Positions 36,254 through 44,295 of a stretch of 64,000 nucleotides of DNA are shown one piece after another (position 1 is the first letter of the stretch; the number at the start of each line of letters is the position of its first letter). A program made the position numbers and the translations under genes. Below the pieces are notes generated by a model. That model was given only the letters and a program-made list of their open reading frames with translations. It searched no databases and was not told the origin of the DNA. The stretch lies in assembly GCF_001051235.1 (NCBI RefSeq), contig NZ_CBTJ020000027.1:124001-188000 (forward strand). Direction: 5' to 3'. This DNA comes from Candidatus Competibacter denitrificans Run_A_D11 (GTDB lineage: Bacteria > Pseudomonadota > Gammaproteobacteria > Competibacterales > Competibacteraceae).

Positions 36254-36928
36254 ATGCGGCTGTTACTGGTTGAAGATGATGTCCCGCAAAGCCGGCGGCT
36301 GCGTTCCGAACTGGAGCGCGCCGGATTCGCCGTCGATGCGGTTACCGATGGGGTAGAGGCCGAATTCATGGGGAATTCGGAGCCTTACGATGCCGTCATC
36401 CTGGATCTCGGCTTGCCCGGCCGTCCAGGGTTGGAGGTCTTACGCCACTGGCGCGCGGCCGACAATGCTGTCCCCGTGCTCATTTTGACGGCCCGTGATG
36501 CCTGGCATGAAAAAGTCGATGGTTTTAAGGCCGGAGCTGATGATTATCTCGCTAAACCGTTTCATAGCGCTGAGCTGATTGCGCGCCTGCACGCGCTGCT
36601 GCGGCGCAGTAATGCGCGCCCACACGGACGACTGCGCGTCGCAGGGATCGAACTGGATGAGGAAACTCAAAAGGTGCGCATTCTGGCCACAGATGAAATG
36701 TTGGATTTGACTGGCACCGAATTTCGCCTGCTGCGCTACTTCATGTTGCATCCCGACCGCATTCTCTCCAAGAGTCGGCTGGCCGAACATGTGTACGATT
36801 TCGATACCGACCGCGACAGCAATGTCTTGGAGGTTTACATCAACCGGCTGCGCCGCAAACTCGGTTCTCAGCTTATTGAGACCCGACGTGGCCAAGGCTA
36901 TGTACTGAATGGGATAGAGCCTACTTGA
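36254..36928 (+). CDS. OmpR-family response regulator (QseB/PmrA-like)
   Basis: 224 residues. Receiver domain: LLLVEDDV, phosphorylation site D51 (VILDLGLPG), TARDAW and K in LAKPF. The C-terminal winged helix has [16 protein letters not shown] and [17 protein letters not shown], standard for the OmpR/PhoB group. The C-terminal [10 protein letters not shown] is the wing. It controls transcription together with the kinase it overlaps by TTGA at 36925-36928. Targets probably include its own operon. Confidence 0.93.
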   Translation: MRLLLVEDDVPQSRRLRSELERAGFAVDAVTDGVEAEFMGNSEPYDAVILDLGLPGRPGLEVLRHWRAADNAVPVLILTARDAWHEKVDGFKAGADDYLAKPFHSAELIARLHALLRRSNARPHGRLRVAGIELDEETQKVRILATDEMLDLTGTEFRLLRYFMLHPDRILSKSRLAEHVYDFDTDRDSNVLEVYINRLRRKLGSQLIETRRGQGYVLNGIEPT

Positions 36929-38274
36929 TTTCCTTGCAAACGCGCTTATCCGCCAGTTTGATGGGCGTGCTTGGAGTGCTGACGGCCCTGATCGCGGTGA
37001 CAGGGAGCTATTCGTTACATCGCATAGCCGAAAACTTCGTCGCCTCCCGGCTGGAGCATGATTTGGAAGCCGTCTTAACAGCGCTCTCTTTCGATGCGGC
37101 AGGTCACCCACAACTGACTCTTGAGCGTATCAATGTGGCGTTCCAACGCCCGTATTCAGGCCACTATTACCGGATTGAAACACCGAATGGCCAACTCCGC
37201 TCCCGTTCGCTATGGGACGCCGACCTCGCGCTGCCTCCGCTGGCAGCCGAGCGTGCCACCCGAACGTTCACGGCCGGACCTGAAGGTCAGCGGCTGTTAC
37301 TCGTAGGTCGCGCGTTCGTCGTGCAAGATCAGCCGATCATGATCGCCGTGACGGAAGATTTCACCCCGCTGGAAAGCGGACTTAAGCGCTTGCTGTGGCG
37401 GCTTGGCGGCTTCGTCCTACTGGCCTTTGGCGCCTTGTTATTGCTCCAGCGGCTGATGGTCCGGCGTTGCCTGGCTCCCCTTGAGGACGTGCGGCGCGAA
37501 CTACCGCGCTTGGAACGCGGCGAAATTGCTCGGCTGTCGGTACGCGCGCCTGCGGAAATCCTGCCTTTAGTGGCTGAACTGAACCGCTTGCTCGACTTGA
37601 TGGGACAGCGCCAGCGCCGGACCCGCCAAGCCCTCGGCAATCTGGCCCACGCCTTGAAAACGCCACTGACGGCACTGACCCAATTGGTCGATCAGCCGCC
37701 GCCCGCCCCCGATAACAGTGGTTTTTGGCAGGATTTACGCCAACAGCTCGCACAGATCCGACGCTTAACCGAGCGGGAATTGAAACGGGCGCGTATTGTC
37801 GGCGCTGGCAACCCTGGTCAACGGGTCTTACTGGCCAGAGAAGTAGAGGATCTGATTGAAACCCTGCACCGCATCCATCGGGACCGCGCCTTGCACTTTG
37901 AGGTGCGCATCCCACCGGACAGTGTATTTCCCGGTGATCGGGATGATTTGCTGGAACTGCTGGGTAATCTGCTCGATAACGCCTGTCAGTGGGCAAATCG
38001 TGTGGTTCGTCTAACCGTCGGGACGGAGAGTGAGCAGCTTTGGCTGCGCGTGGAGGACGACGGGCCTGGTTGTCCGCCGGAGCAGTTAGCTTCGTTGCGC
38101 CAGCGGGGCGTGCGTATCGATGAATCGCGGGCCGGGCATGGTCTGGGCCTAGCGATCAGTAACGACATCGTTGCGCAATACAGTGGCCAGTTGAACTTGG
38201 CTAGCTCAGAAACTCTGGGCGGGCTACTCGCCGAAGCGGTTTTACCGATCTCCCCCCCGACAGGCCCTTGTTGA
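36925..38274 (+). CDS. Sensor histidine kinase of the QseC/PhoQ type
   Basis: 449 residues: helices at about 9-30 and 157-178 flank a periplasmic sensor domain of 120 residues, then HAMP, HisKA with H242 in [15 protein letters not shown] and HATPase_c with [19 protein letters not shown] and GHGLGLAIS. The TTG start overlaps the regulator's stop, showing translational coupling, with GGGATAGAG as ribosome binding site. The signal may be the redox or metal state sensed with the PepSY proteins upstream, which is inference. It ends one base before the convergent AAA-FHA gene. Confidence 0.9.
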   Translation: MISLQTRLSASLMGVLGVLTALIAVTGSYSLHRIAENFVASRLEHDLEAVLTALSFDAAGHPQLTLERINVAFQRPYSGHYYRIETPNGQLRSRSLWDADLALPPLAAERATRTFTAGPEGQRLLLVGRAFVVQDQPIMIAVTEDFTPLESGLKRLLWRLGGFVLLAFGALLLLQRLMVRRCLAPLEDVRRELPRLERGEIARLSVRAPAEILPLVAELNRLLDLMGQRQRRTRQALGNLAHALKTPLTALTQLVDQPPPAPDNSGFWQDLRQQLAQIRRLTERELKRARIVGAGNPGQRVLLAREVEDLIETLHRIHRDRALHFEVRIPPDSVFPGDRDDLLELLGNLLDNACQWANRVVRLTVGTESEQLWLRVEDDGPGCPPEQLASLRQRGVRIDESRAGHGLGLAISNDIVAQYSGQLNLASSETLGGLLAEAVLPISPPTGPC

Positions 38275-38275
38275 C

Positions 38276-41029
38276 TCAATACCCTTCGAAGGTAAACCAC
38301 GCCGTGCCGATCAGCACCGCGTCACCCGACTCCAGCGCAAGGGCCTCGTTGGTGGCCAAATCGTGGTGGCCGACGCGCACCGCGCCCGGATCAGCCAGAT
38401 TCTGAATCCAATAGATCCCGTCCCTGAACAAGAGTTCTGCATGGTGCGGCTTGACGCCTTCGGCATTAATGCACAGGCCATCTTGTGGCGAACTACCCAC
38501 CGAAACCCATTTGGGGATATAAAAGTGGACCACCTGGCGAGAAGCGGCGTCATCACGTTCGAAACGAGCATACAGTAAGGAACCTGGATTGCCGACCCCG
38601 TTCAGCCGTGATACCCGATCCTGGACACGCAACAGATTGAGATAGCGGTGGCGCAGTGCTTTGCGCAGATCTTCGGCTTCAGCTTGGTGATCACGCTGGC
38701 GCAAGATATCAACCACACTCAGGAGATAGTGACCGAATTTGTCTCGAGGCTGTTGCGGGTCCCATGCGACCGCGGCAGGATTCCACTTGGAGTCCCAAGC
38801 AAGAACCATTTTAAGTCGATAAAGATCGCAAATTTCCAGGTTATCGTCAGCCTCCAAAAGCTCCCAATGGCCTCTCTCCAACCTCCGGCCATTGTGACCG
38901 GTATACGTATGACCGGTATCGCTGGCCGACATCAGGGCCAATTGATCGCCCAGACCACAAATCACACAATGCAAGCGAGAGATCCGGGTGTATTTCGGCA
39001 CAAAACCCAGGGTAAAATCACCAAAGCCAGTACCAGCGGCCGAACTGTGGCGGCCAAAGATCATGAAGGGGCGGGATACCAGCTCAATACGGGCCGGGGC
39101 TTGGGTCGGATCTGCCGCCAGCAATAAGGCCCGAGTCAGGGGTGTACCTCGGCCCAGTGCCCGCGCGGTCACTTCACGTAAATGCCTGGTGCGCGCCGGG
39201 TCGGCTTCCAATTCGAGCGGCAGGGTACAGACCAGGGCACCGGTTGCCCCGGCAGCGCCAGTACCGCCACTCGGCGAGTTGGCCCGTAGCCAAGCCCCTT
39301 CTGTCAGTGCATTGGGCGAGGGATCTGGCCAAAACTGATCGTTCCCTTCGGCATCAAGTCGCCCGCTGCTCGGCTCAGCCGCTGAGTCACTGAGAAAGTC
39401 AAGTTGGATTCGGCATCTGGTGTTGTAGGCGTGCCAATCCCCACGATGGTCGCAAACATCAAGCTCCATCCACAGCTCAATCTGCGCCGAATCGGCAAAA
39501 GGACAGCGGTAATTGAGATAAACCACCTCCGCATCTCGACCGTCCAGCAGCCGCAACGGCGCAATCCGGCCATCGTTGGCCAGCATCAGATCGGTGCCGC
39601 GAAACCGTAACCGAATTTCCCGAAATAACCACCAGGTTGAGTTGAATAACAGTGCGCACAGCACACTATCTTGCTCTGTAGAGAAATGGCTCGTGGTCGC
39701 CAACCCGACCATGATAGGTTGCTGGATTTCGGCCAAGCGCGCGATGCGTTGTTGGAGGACATGCGTCAACTGAGGATCGGCACCCTGTGCCATCTGCTGA
39801 TAGCGGTCCAGAAAATACCGCAACGGTTCCTGGCGCTGTGGATGGTTGCGCTCCAGCTTACCGGCCCATTCCGTCAGCAGTTGCCGGAAACCGTCCAATG
39901 CCGCCGTCGCCAAGGGCGTTGGGGGTTGGGGCAGCGACTCCTCAGGAGCGCCTAAAGCAGTGGGCTTACTGAGGTCAAGTGACGGCGTGGTGGCGGACAC
40001 CACTGTGGGTTGCGATGCCGGTTCTCTTGCGGGGTTCAACGTCCCTTCAGCAACCGCTCCCTCTAGCGCCGCAGGTTTAGCCAAGACTGTTTTGTCATCG
40101 AACTCGAACAAAAAATCAAATTCCGCCAAATCGAATTGGAGATCGGGGGAACCGGCCATAGGGATTTGAGGGCTTTTGGGTGGAACACCCCTCTGGCTAT
40201 TTGGCGTATCGGTTAGCAATTTAGCCTGCTCACCGAGAAAGCAATTCTGGGCGGCTTCGTCCACGAGTGTCGGCGTAATTTCGCGCTCGGACTGTAGGCT
40301 AGCCAAAAGCAGGATCGCATCGCACAGGATGGCGATAGCGCGCGGTACGCCTCGGCAATAAAACCCGATGCGGTCGATGGCGGCGGCTGAGAACAAGCCC
40401 CCGGCGGCGGAGCCGGCTGCTTCGAGTTGCTGATGGATGAACAGGCCGGTTTCGAGAGCGCTTAAAGGCTCAAGGTGGCAACGGACGCGAATGCTATGGC
40501 GTAGCGCGGCAAATTCAGGCCGATCCAAGGTTGTGGCGATTTCCGGCAAGCCCACCAACACGATCTGTAAGCGCTGACTCGGTAGCGCGGGCGTTTCCAC
40601 AAAATCATGCAGACGCAACAGTACCTCGTCGGACAGGTGCTGTGCATCGTCCATCAACAAGGCGACCACCTGGCCCCGGCGCGCCTGGGTAGCGAGCGTT
40701 TCGAGCAATAGCCGTTGTTGCTGGTCGGCATCCAAACCCTCAGCGGCTAATCCCAAACTGCTGCACAAATAATTGAGAGTATCGTAAAAATCGAAACTCG
40801 CGTTCAGCAACTGGATAAAACGGATATCGGTGCCCTCAGCAAGACAGCGGCGTATCACCAATGTCTTGCCGACCCCGGCCTCGCCGGTCAGTAAAATAAA
40901 TCCGCGCTTTTCTCGAATGCCATCCAGGATATCCGCACAAGCGGCATCGAAGTTACCATTGCGGTAATAATGCGCTGAATCCTTCGGTTTGAAGGGTTTG
41001 CTATTGAAACCGAAGTAGGCGGTATACAT
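38276..41029 (-). CDS. ExeA-type AAA ATPase fused to two FHA domains
   Basis: 917 residues. MYTAYFGFNSKPFKPKDSAH is the ExeA/GspA-type start; Walker A GEAGVGKT is at 49-56 and Walker B LLMDDAQHL at 124-132, followed by VGLPEIATTL of the sensor region. A Pro-rich linker leads to a beta-rich middle region. Two FHA domains follow: one with MIFGRHSSA and RISRLHCVICG, and one at the C-terminus with VSVGSSPQDGLCI and VKPHHAELLFRD. FHA domains bind phosphothreonine. ExeA proteins assist assembly of envelope machines. ATG 41029 has GGAG before it and removes 34 unconserved residues from the longer frame. Confidence 0.85.
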   Translation of the reverse strand: MYTAYFGFNSKPFKPKDSAHYYRNGNFDAACADILDGIREKRGFILLTGEAGVGKTLVIRRCLAEGTDIRFIQLLNASFDFYDTLNYLCSSLGLAAEGLDADQQQRLLLETLATQARRGQVVALLMDDAQHLSDEVLLRLHDFVETPALPSQRLQIVLVGLPEIATTLDRPEFAALRHSIRVRCHLEPLSALETGLFIHQQLEAAGSAAGGLFSAAAIDRIGFYCRGVPRAIAILCDAILLLASLQSEREITPTLVDEAAQNCFLGEQAKLLTDTPNSQRGVPPKSPQIPMAGSPDLQFDLAEFDFLFEFDDKTVLAKPAALEGAVAEGTLNPAREPASQPTVVSATTPSLDLSKPTALGAPEESLPQPPTPLATAALDGFRQLLTEWAGKLERNHPQRQEPLRYFLDRYQQMAQGADPQLTHVLQQRIARLAEIQQPIMVGLATTSHFSTEQDSVLCALLFNSTWWLFREIRLRFRGTDLMLANDGRIAPLRLLDGRDAEVVYLNYRCPFADSAQIELWMELDVCDHRGDWHAYNTRCRIQLDFLSDSAAEPSSGRLDAEGNDQFWPDPSPNALTEGAWLRANSPSGGTGAAGATGALVCTLPLELEADPARTRHLREVTARALGRGTPLTRALLLAADPTQAPARIELVSRPFMIFGRHSSAAGTGFGDFTLGFVPKYTRISRLHCVICGLGDQLALMSASDTGHTYTGHNGRRLERGHWELLEADDNLEICDLYRLKMVLAWDSKWNPAAVAWDPQQPRDKFGHYLLSVVDILRQRDHQAEAEDLRKALRHRYLNLLRVQDRVSRLNGVGNPGSLLYARFERDDAASRQVVHFYIPKWVSVGSSPQDGLCINAEGVKPHHAELLFRDGIYWIQNLADPGAVRVGHHDLATNEALALESGDAVLIGTAWFTFEGY

Positions 41030-41195
41030 GTCCTGCTCCTCTCCCCGCCGGTTACCGTCGCGCGCCGCCACGGCTCCCGAATTTATCCCACCAACCCCCA
41101 GCAGAGTGCGCCATGCCTCGCTTGCAACCACATTGGCCCACCGCCATGGCTAAAACCCTGCCATTACTCTCGTCACACTCAGTCTAACTGTTCTA

Positions 41196-41690
41196 TCAAT
41201 TTATGGGCTTTTGTACGGCCTTACCAGTTTTTTCAGGTATCGGCGGCGTTGTGATTGCGCCGACAAAGGCAATATCGACACCACCGCCACCGAGCGTGAG
41301 TTCGGCGCCACGCTGCGTGTTCTGCAAGTACAAAGTGACGCCCTTCTCATTGCGCAAGAGGGTGCTACCGCCACCCTGGCCCACGGTAAACGCGCCTTCG
41401 ACCGCATAATAGCGGCCGGGGAAATCGGCCAAATCGCGTAAACGGTAGACTTGGCCGATAGCGGTGATTTGGCTAACGCCCAATGTCATCCCTTTAATCC
41501 CGGATAGCGAGAACGGATAGTGTTTTTCCTTAAACATCAACTTACCGTGGCCTTGGGTGAAGCCCAAAAGCAGACCGTATGACGTGCTGGAAAACTCCAG
41601 TCGGGCATCTGGAGGACGATCCTGGGCAAAGCTCGTGCCGCAACTAATCAGCAGCAGGAGACCCACCCAGAGCATCCGCAGCAAACGCAT
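41196..41690 (-). CDS. Secreted EipA/DUF1134-like protein
   Basis: 164 residues. The signal peptide ends near SFAQ (residue 23). The mature part resembles DUF1134/EipA: YGLLLGFTQGHGKLMFK, HYPFSLSGIKGMTLGVSQIT, GQVYRLRDLADFPGRYY and LYLQNTQRGAELTLGGGG, an all-beta glycine-rich periplasmic fold. EipA is an envelope integrity protein in Brucella; the same role here is inferred. ATG 41690 is chosen since the signal peptide begins there. It follows the TAXI gene by 22 bases. Confidence 0.7.
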   Translation of the reverse strand: MRLLRMLWVGLLLLISCGTSFAQDRPPDARLEFSSTSYGLLLGFTQGHGKLMFKEKHYPFSLSGIKGMTLGVSQITAIGQVYRLRDLADFPGRYYAVEGAFTVGQGGGSTLLRNEKGVTLYLQNTQRGAELTLGGGGVDIAFVGAITTPPIPEKTGKAVQKPIN

Positions 41691-41712
41691 GGGCGACTCC
41701 GTGGTCAATCCT

Positions 41713-42765
41713 TCACGCCGCCGGGGTTGCATGAGCCGGCCACTGGTGGAAGTTGAGCAACATTTTCTCTAACTGGCGACCCAAATCGACTTCCGAACCA
41801 CCCCCCTTGCCGCTGCGCGAACACGCATCCACTTGCCAAACCCCGACTTTCTCATCCAGGTTGACCTCTTTCCATTTGGGATGACCAGTCTGCCGGAGTT
41901 GGCCGATGCCGGAACGGATGGCCTGGCCCAACTTGGCCAGTTGTTGGCAGCGCTTCACGAAATAGGGATTCTGTTTCCCAGAAAAATCAAAGCTCATCAA
42001 GACCGCCTTGACGGCAATCGTCGAGACTTCACCAGAAAGCCACTCGTAGTCGGTCTGGCCGATCTTGGCCGGCTGGTACTCCCGTAGCAACGCAGGATCA
42101 TTGAGCGGTACAAAATGGACATTGCTCAGCATGGCGGCAAACTCCGGCTTGGTAATCAAGTTGCCGACCTTGGTGAACAGGCTGACCGGTTTGCCGGCCA
42201 CGTAAAACATGGCGTCAGCCTCACCCTTGAGGACAGCGGTCACCCCTTGCAGGGGTGGCACATTCAGCATTTCGCCCGGCTTGACGCCCGTCAGTTGCAA
42301 TATGTTCATCGCCGTCAGCCAAGTTCCGCTCCCTGGTTCGCCGACTGCCACCCGTTTGCCCTGCAAGTCGTTGAATGACCCTATCGATTTGTTGGCGAAT
42401 ACATGAATTTCTTCATTATAAAATGGGAAGATCAGCCGTAATCGAGCAGCGACCTGGCGCATCTCCGGATTTTCCGAGCGGCTGAGAAATCCCAAGACAT
42501 CGGACTGGACAATGCCGAAGGTGGCGTTCTCTTTGCTATTGATCCGCTTGATATTGTCGATGGAGCCTTGAGAATCTTTGACAAGGATATCCAGGCCGAC
42601 GGTTTTGGCAACTCCCGCGATATCGTTGCCGAACTGGATGTAAGTACCGGTTTTCGAACCGGTCACCATCCCGATCTGATTGGCGCCGGTATCCTCGGCC
42701 GAGGCTGGTGCCAAACCACACAGCATCCAGAGAAACCAAAGACCGAAGATCAGCGGACGCTTCAT
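41713..42765 (-). CDS. TAXI-family periplasmic solute-binding protein (orphan)
   Basis: 350 residues. The signal peptide (LIFGLWFLWMLCGLAPASA) is followed by a TRAP-TAXI domain: IGMVTGSKTGTYIQFGNDIA, LDILVKDSQGSIDNIKRINS, FGIVQSDVLGF, GKRVAVGEPGSGTWLTAMNI and FYVAGKPVSLFTKV. TAXI proteins bind organic acids or amino acids for TRAP transporters, but no TRAP permease gene lies nearby. It may therefore serve as a periplasmic sensor for the neighbouring system. ATG 42765 starts the signal peptide; the longer frame to 42882 is not needed. Confidence 0.85.
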   Translation of the reverse strand: MKRPLIFGLWFLWMLCGLAPASAEDTGANQIGMVTGSKTGTYIQFGNDIAGVAKTVGLDILVKDSQGSIDNIKRINSKENATFGIVQSDVLGFLSRSENPEMRQVAARLRLIFPFYNEEIHVFANKSIGSFNDLQGKRVAVGEPGSGTWLTAMNILQLTGVKPGEMLNVPPLQGVTAVLKGEADAMFYVAGKPVSLFTKVGNLITKPEFAAMLSNVHFVPLNDPALLREYQPAKIGQTDYEWLSGEVSTIAVKAVLMSFDFSGKQNPYFVKRCQQLAKLGQAIRSGIGQLRQTGHPKWKEVNLDEKVGVWQVDACSRSGKGGGSEVDLGRQLEKMLLNFHQWPAHATPAA

Positions 42766-42943
42766 CGCAAATAAACTCCGATTTGCAACCTCCCCCTTCA
42801 GAGGGATCATCGTACATGGCAGAAACGCAGCCTCTTCTATGCTGTTTCGTCCGGTCACAGGCGCGGATTGAAACATGAACATGCTCCTAATATCGGTGAA
42901 GTATCACGATAGCCGTGTGTTATGAACGCTCCGCGCACCCTGT

Positions 42944-44266
42944 TTAGGGCGACCTTTGGGAGCGCAATCTTTTCTCCAATTCCTGCTGAGTCGGATCAAA
43001 CTGCGATTTCAATTCATCTTCCAAACTTGGGCCTGCTCCCGGCCGAGTGGGGCGCGCAGGCGTTGAAGGTGTTGACCGTTCTGGCTGCACCGGCACACTA
43101 GGCGGTACTGAAACCGGCGGTTCGGGTACTGGCCGCGCGGGAGGAGCCAATTGGCGGGCGGGTGCAGGTTGCGGCGTTGGCGTGGGGGTCGGGATGGGGG
43201 CTGGCTCCGGCGGCGGGTCCGGTCTTACCGTCGGTTTGGTTACCGGGACCGGCACTTCGGGCGTGAGGTGAGGACGGGTGGGTATGGCAGGCGCCTCTAC
43301 AACTGGCGGTTTTTCGGAATTGGCGGCGGCTTGCTGACGGTCGGCACGACCGCTAAACCACCACCAACCGGCCGCACCCAGCGCTAGCAATATCGCTCCT
43401 ACCAGCCCCATCACCAAACCAGACCTTCCCGGCTGCGGTACCTCCGGTCGCTCGATAGGCATAGGATCGGGCGCAACCGGCATGGCCGGCTCTGAGGCAA
43501 GATCTGGCGGATGCGGCGCAGTTCGTGCCGGTCTCTCAGTCAACCCTGGGTCGGCATCAACCTGGCCGGTCTCAGCGACAGCGGTAACCGGCACATCGGC
43601 CGCAGGCACCTCACTGCTTGAGCGCTGCTCGGTGCCAGGCAATGGATTTAACGACGGTGGTACCGCTTCCAAGCCTGCCACCGAACCAGACGTCTCCGGC
43701 CGGTGGTGCTGTTGCGACAGCGGTGGCAACCCGCGCGTCTGATCGCTGTCTCCCTCCGGTGCCTGCCCGCCGATATCGGGAATTGGCATGTCGGGGATTT
43801 TCAAGTCCGCAGTTCCAATCTGCGGCAATGGCGGTGGCTGGATGGCCGGTTCCGGGCGTGGCGCAGGTGCTGGATTGATCCGGGTGCCACCCACCACTTT
43901 GCGCTCGCCGCTGGCGCTGCCTTCTTCCAATTCCAGTTGCAGCGGCCAAACGAAGGTTGCGGCAGCGGTTCCCGGTAGGCCCTGCCCCCGCACCATCAAC
44001 TGGTAGGGCATGTTCTCCAACTGAAAAACCAGATCGGGGTGGATGACGAATTTCAACAGTTCGCCGCTAAACCACGCTTCCTCAGGTTGCAACCAGCACT
44101 CTGCACCCTGCCATCCTTCCGAGCCGAGATGATTGGTTCCAAAACCGTGTCGGCTCAAGGCGAATTCGAAGGTTTCCAGCGTGCGTGGCAGACCCCCCAG
44201 CGTGACGATAGCGTGTCCTAAAGGACGCGCGGGGTCTTCCGACACGCGAACCGAAAGCGCGGTCAT
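42944..44266 (-). CDS. Proline-rich single-pass membrane protein of the srf cluster
   Basis: 440 residues. Residues 1-125 form a globular, mostly beta domain (VTLGGLPRTLETFEFALSRH, ENMPYQLMVRGQGLPG). Then follow a long Pro/Glu/Ala-rich stretch, one membrane helix at about 283-304 (LVMGLVGAILLALGAAGWWW), another very Pro-rich stretch (residues 310-410), and a charged helical tail (DELKSQFDPTQQELEKRL). Topology should put the tail outside, able to span the periplasm. No known domain is recognised. It is 29 bases behind srfC and transcribed with it. Confidence 0.75.
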   Translation of the reverse strand: MTALSVRVSEDPARPLGHAIVTLGGLPRTLETFEFALSRHGFGTNHLGSEGWQGAECWLQPEEAWFSGELLKFVIHPDLVFQLENMPYQLMVRGQGLPGTAAATFVWPLQLELEEGSASGERKVVGGTRINPAPAPRPEPAIQPPPLPQIGTADLKIPDMPIPDIGGQAPEGDSDQTRGLPPLSQQHHRPETSGSVAGLEAVPPSLNPLPGTEQRSSSEVPAADVPVTAVAETGQVDADPGLTERPARTAPHPPDLASEPAMPVAPDPMPIERPEVPQPGRSGLVMGLVGAILLALGAAGWWWFSGRADRQQAAANSEKPPVVEAPAIPTRPHLTPEVPVPVTKPTVRPDPPPEPAPIPTPTPTPQPAPARQLAPPARPVPEPPVSVPPSVPVQPERSTPSTPARPTRPGAGPSLEDELKSQFDPTQQELEKRLRSQRSP

Positions 44267-44295
44267 TCACAGTTCTCCCAGTGTTTGCGGATCAT

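Noticed and set aside
42944..44266. Naming this gene srfA
   Set aside because: It occupies a suitable place, but I see no sequence feature that identifies it as SrfA.
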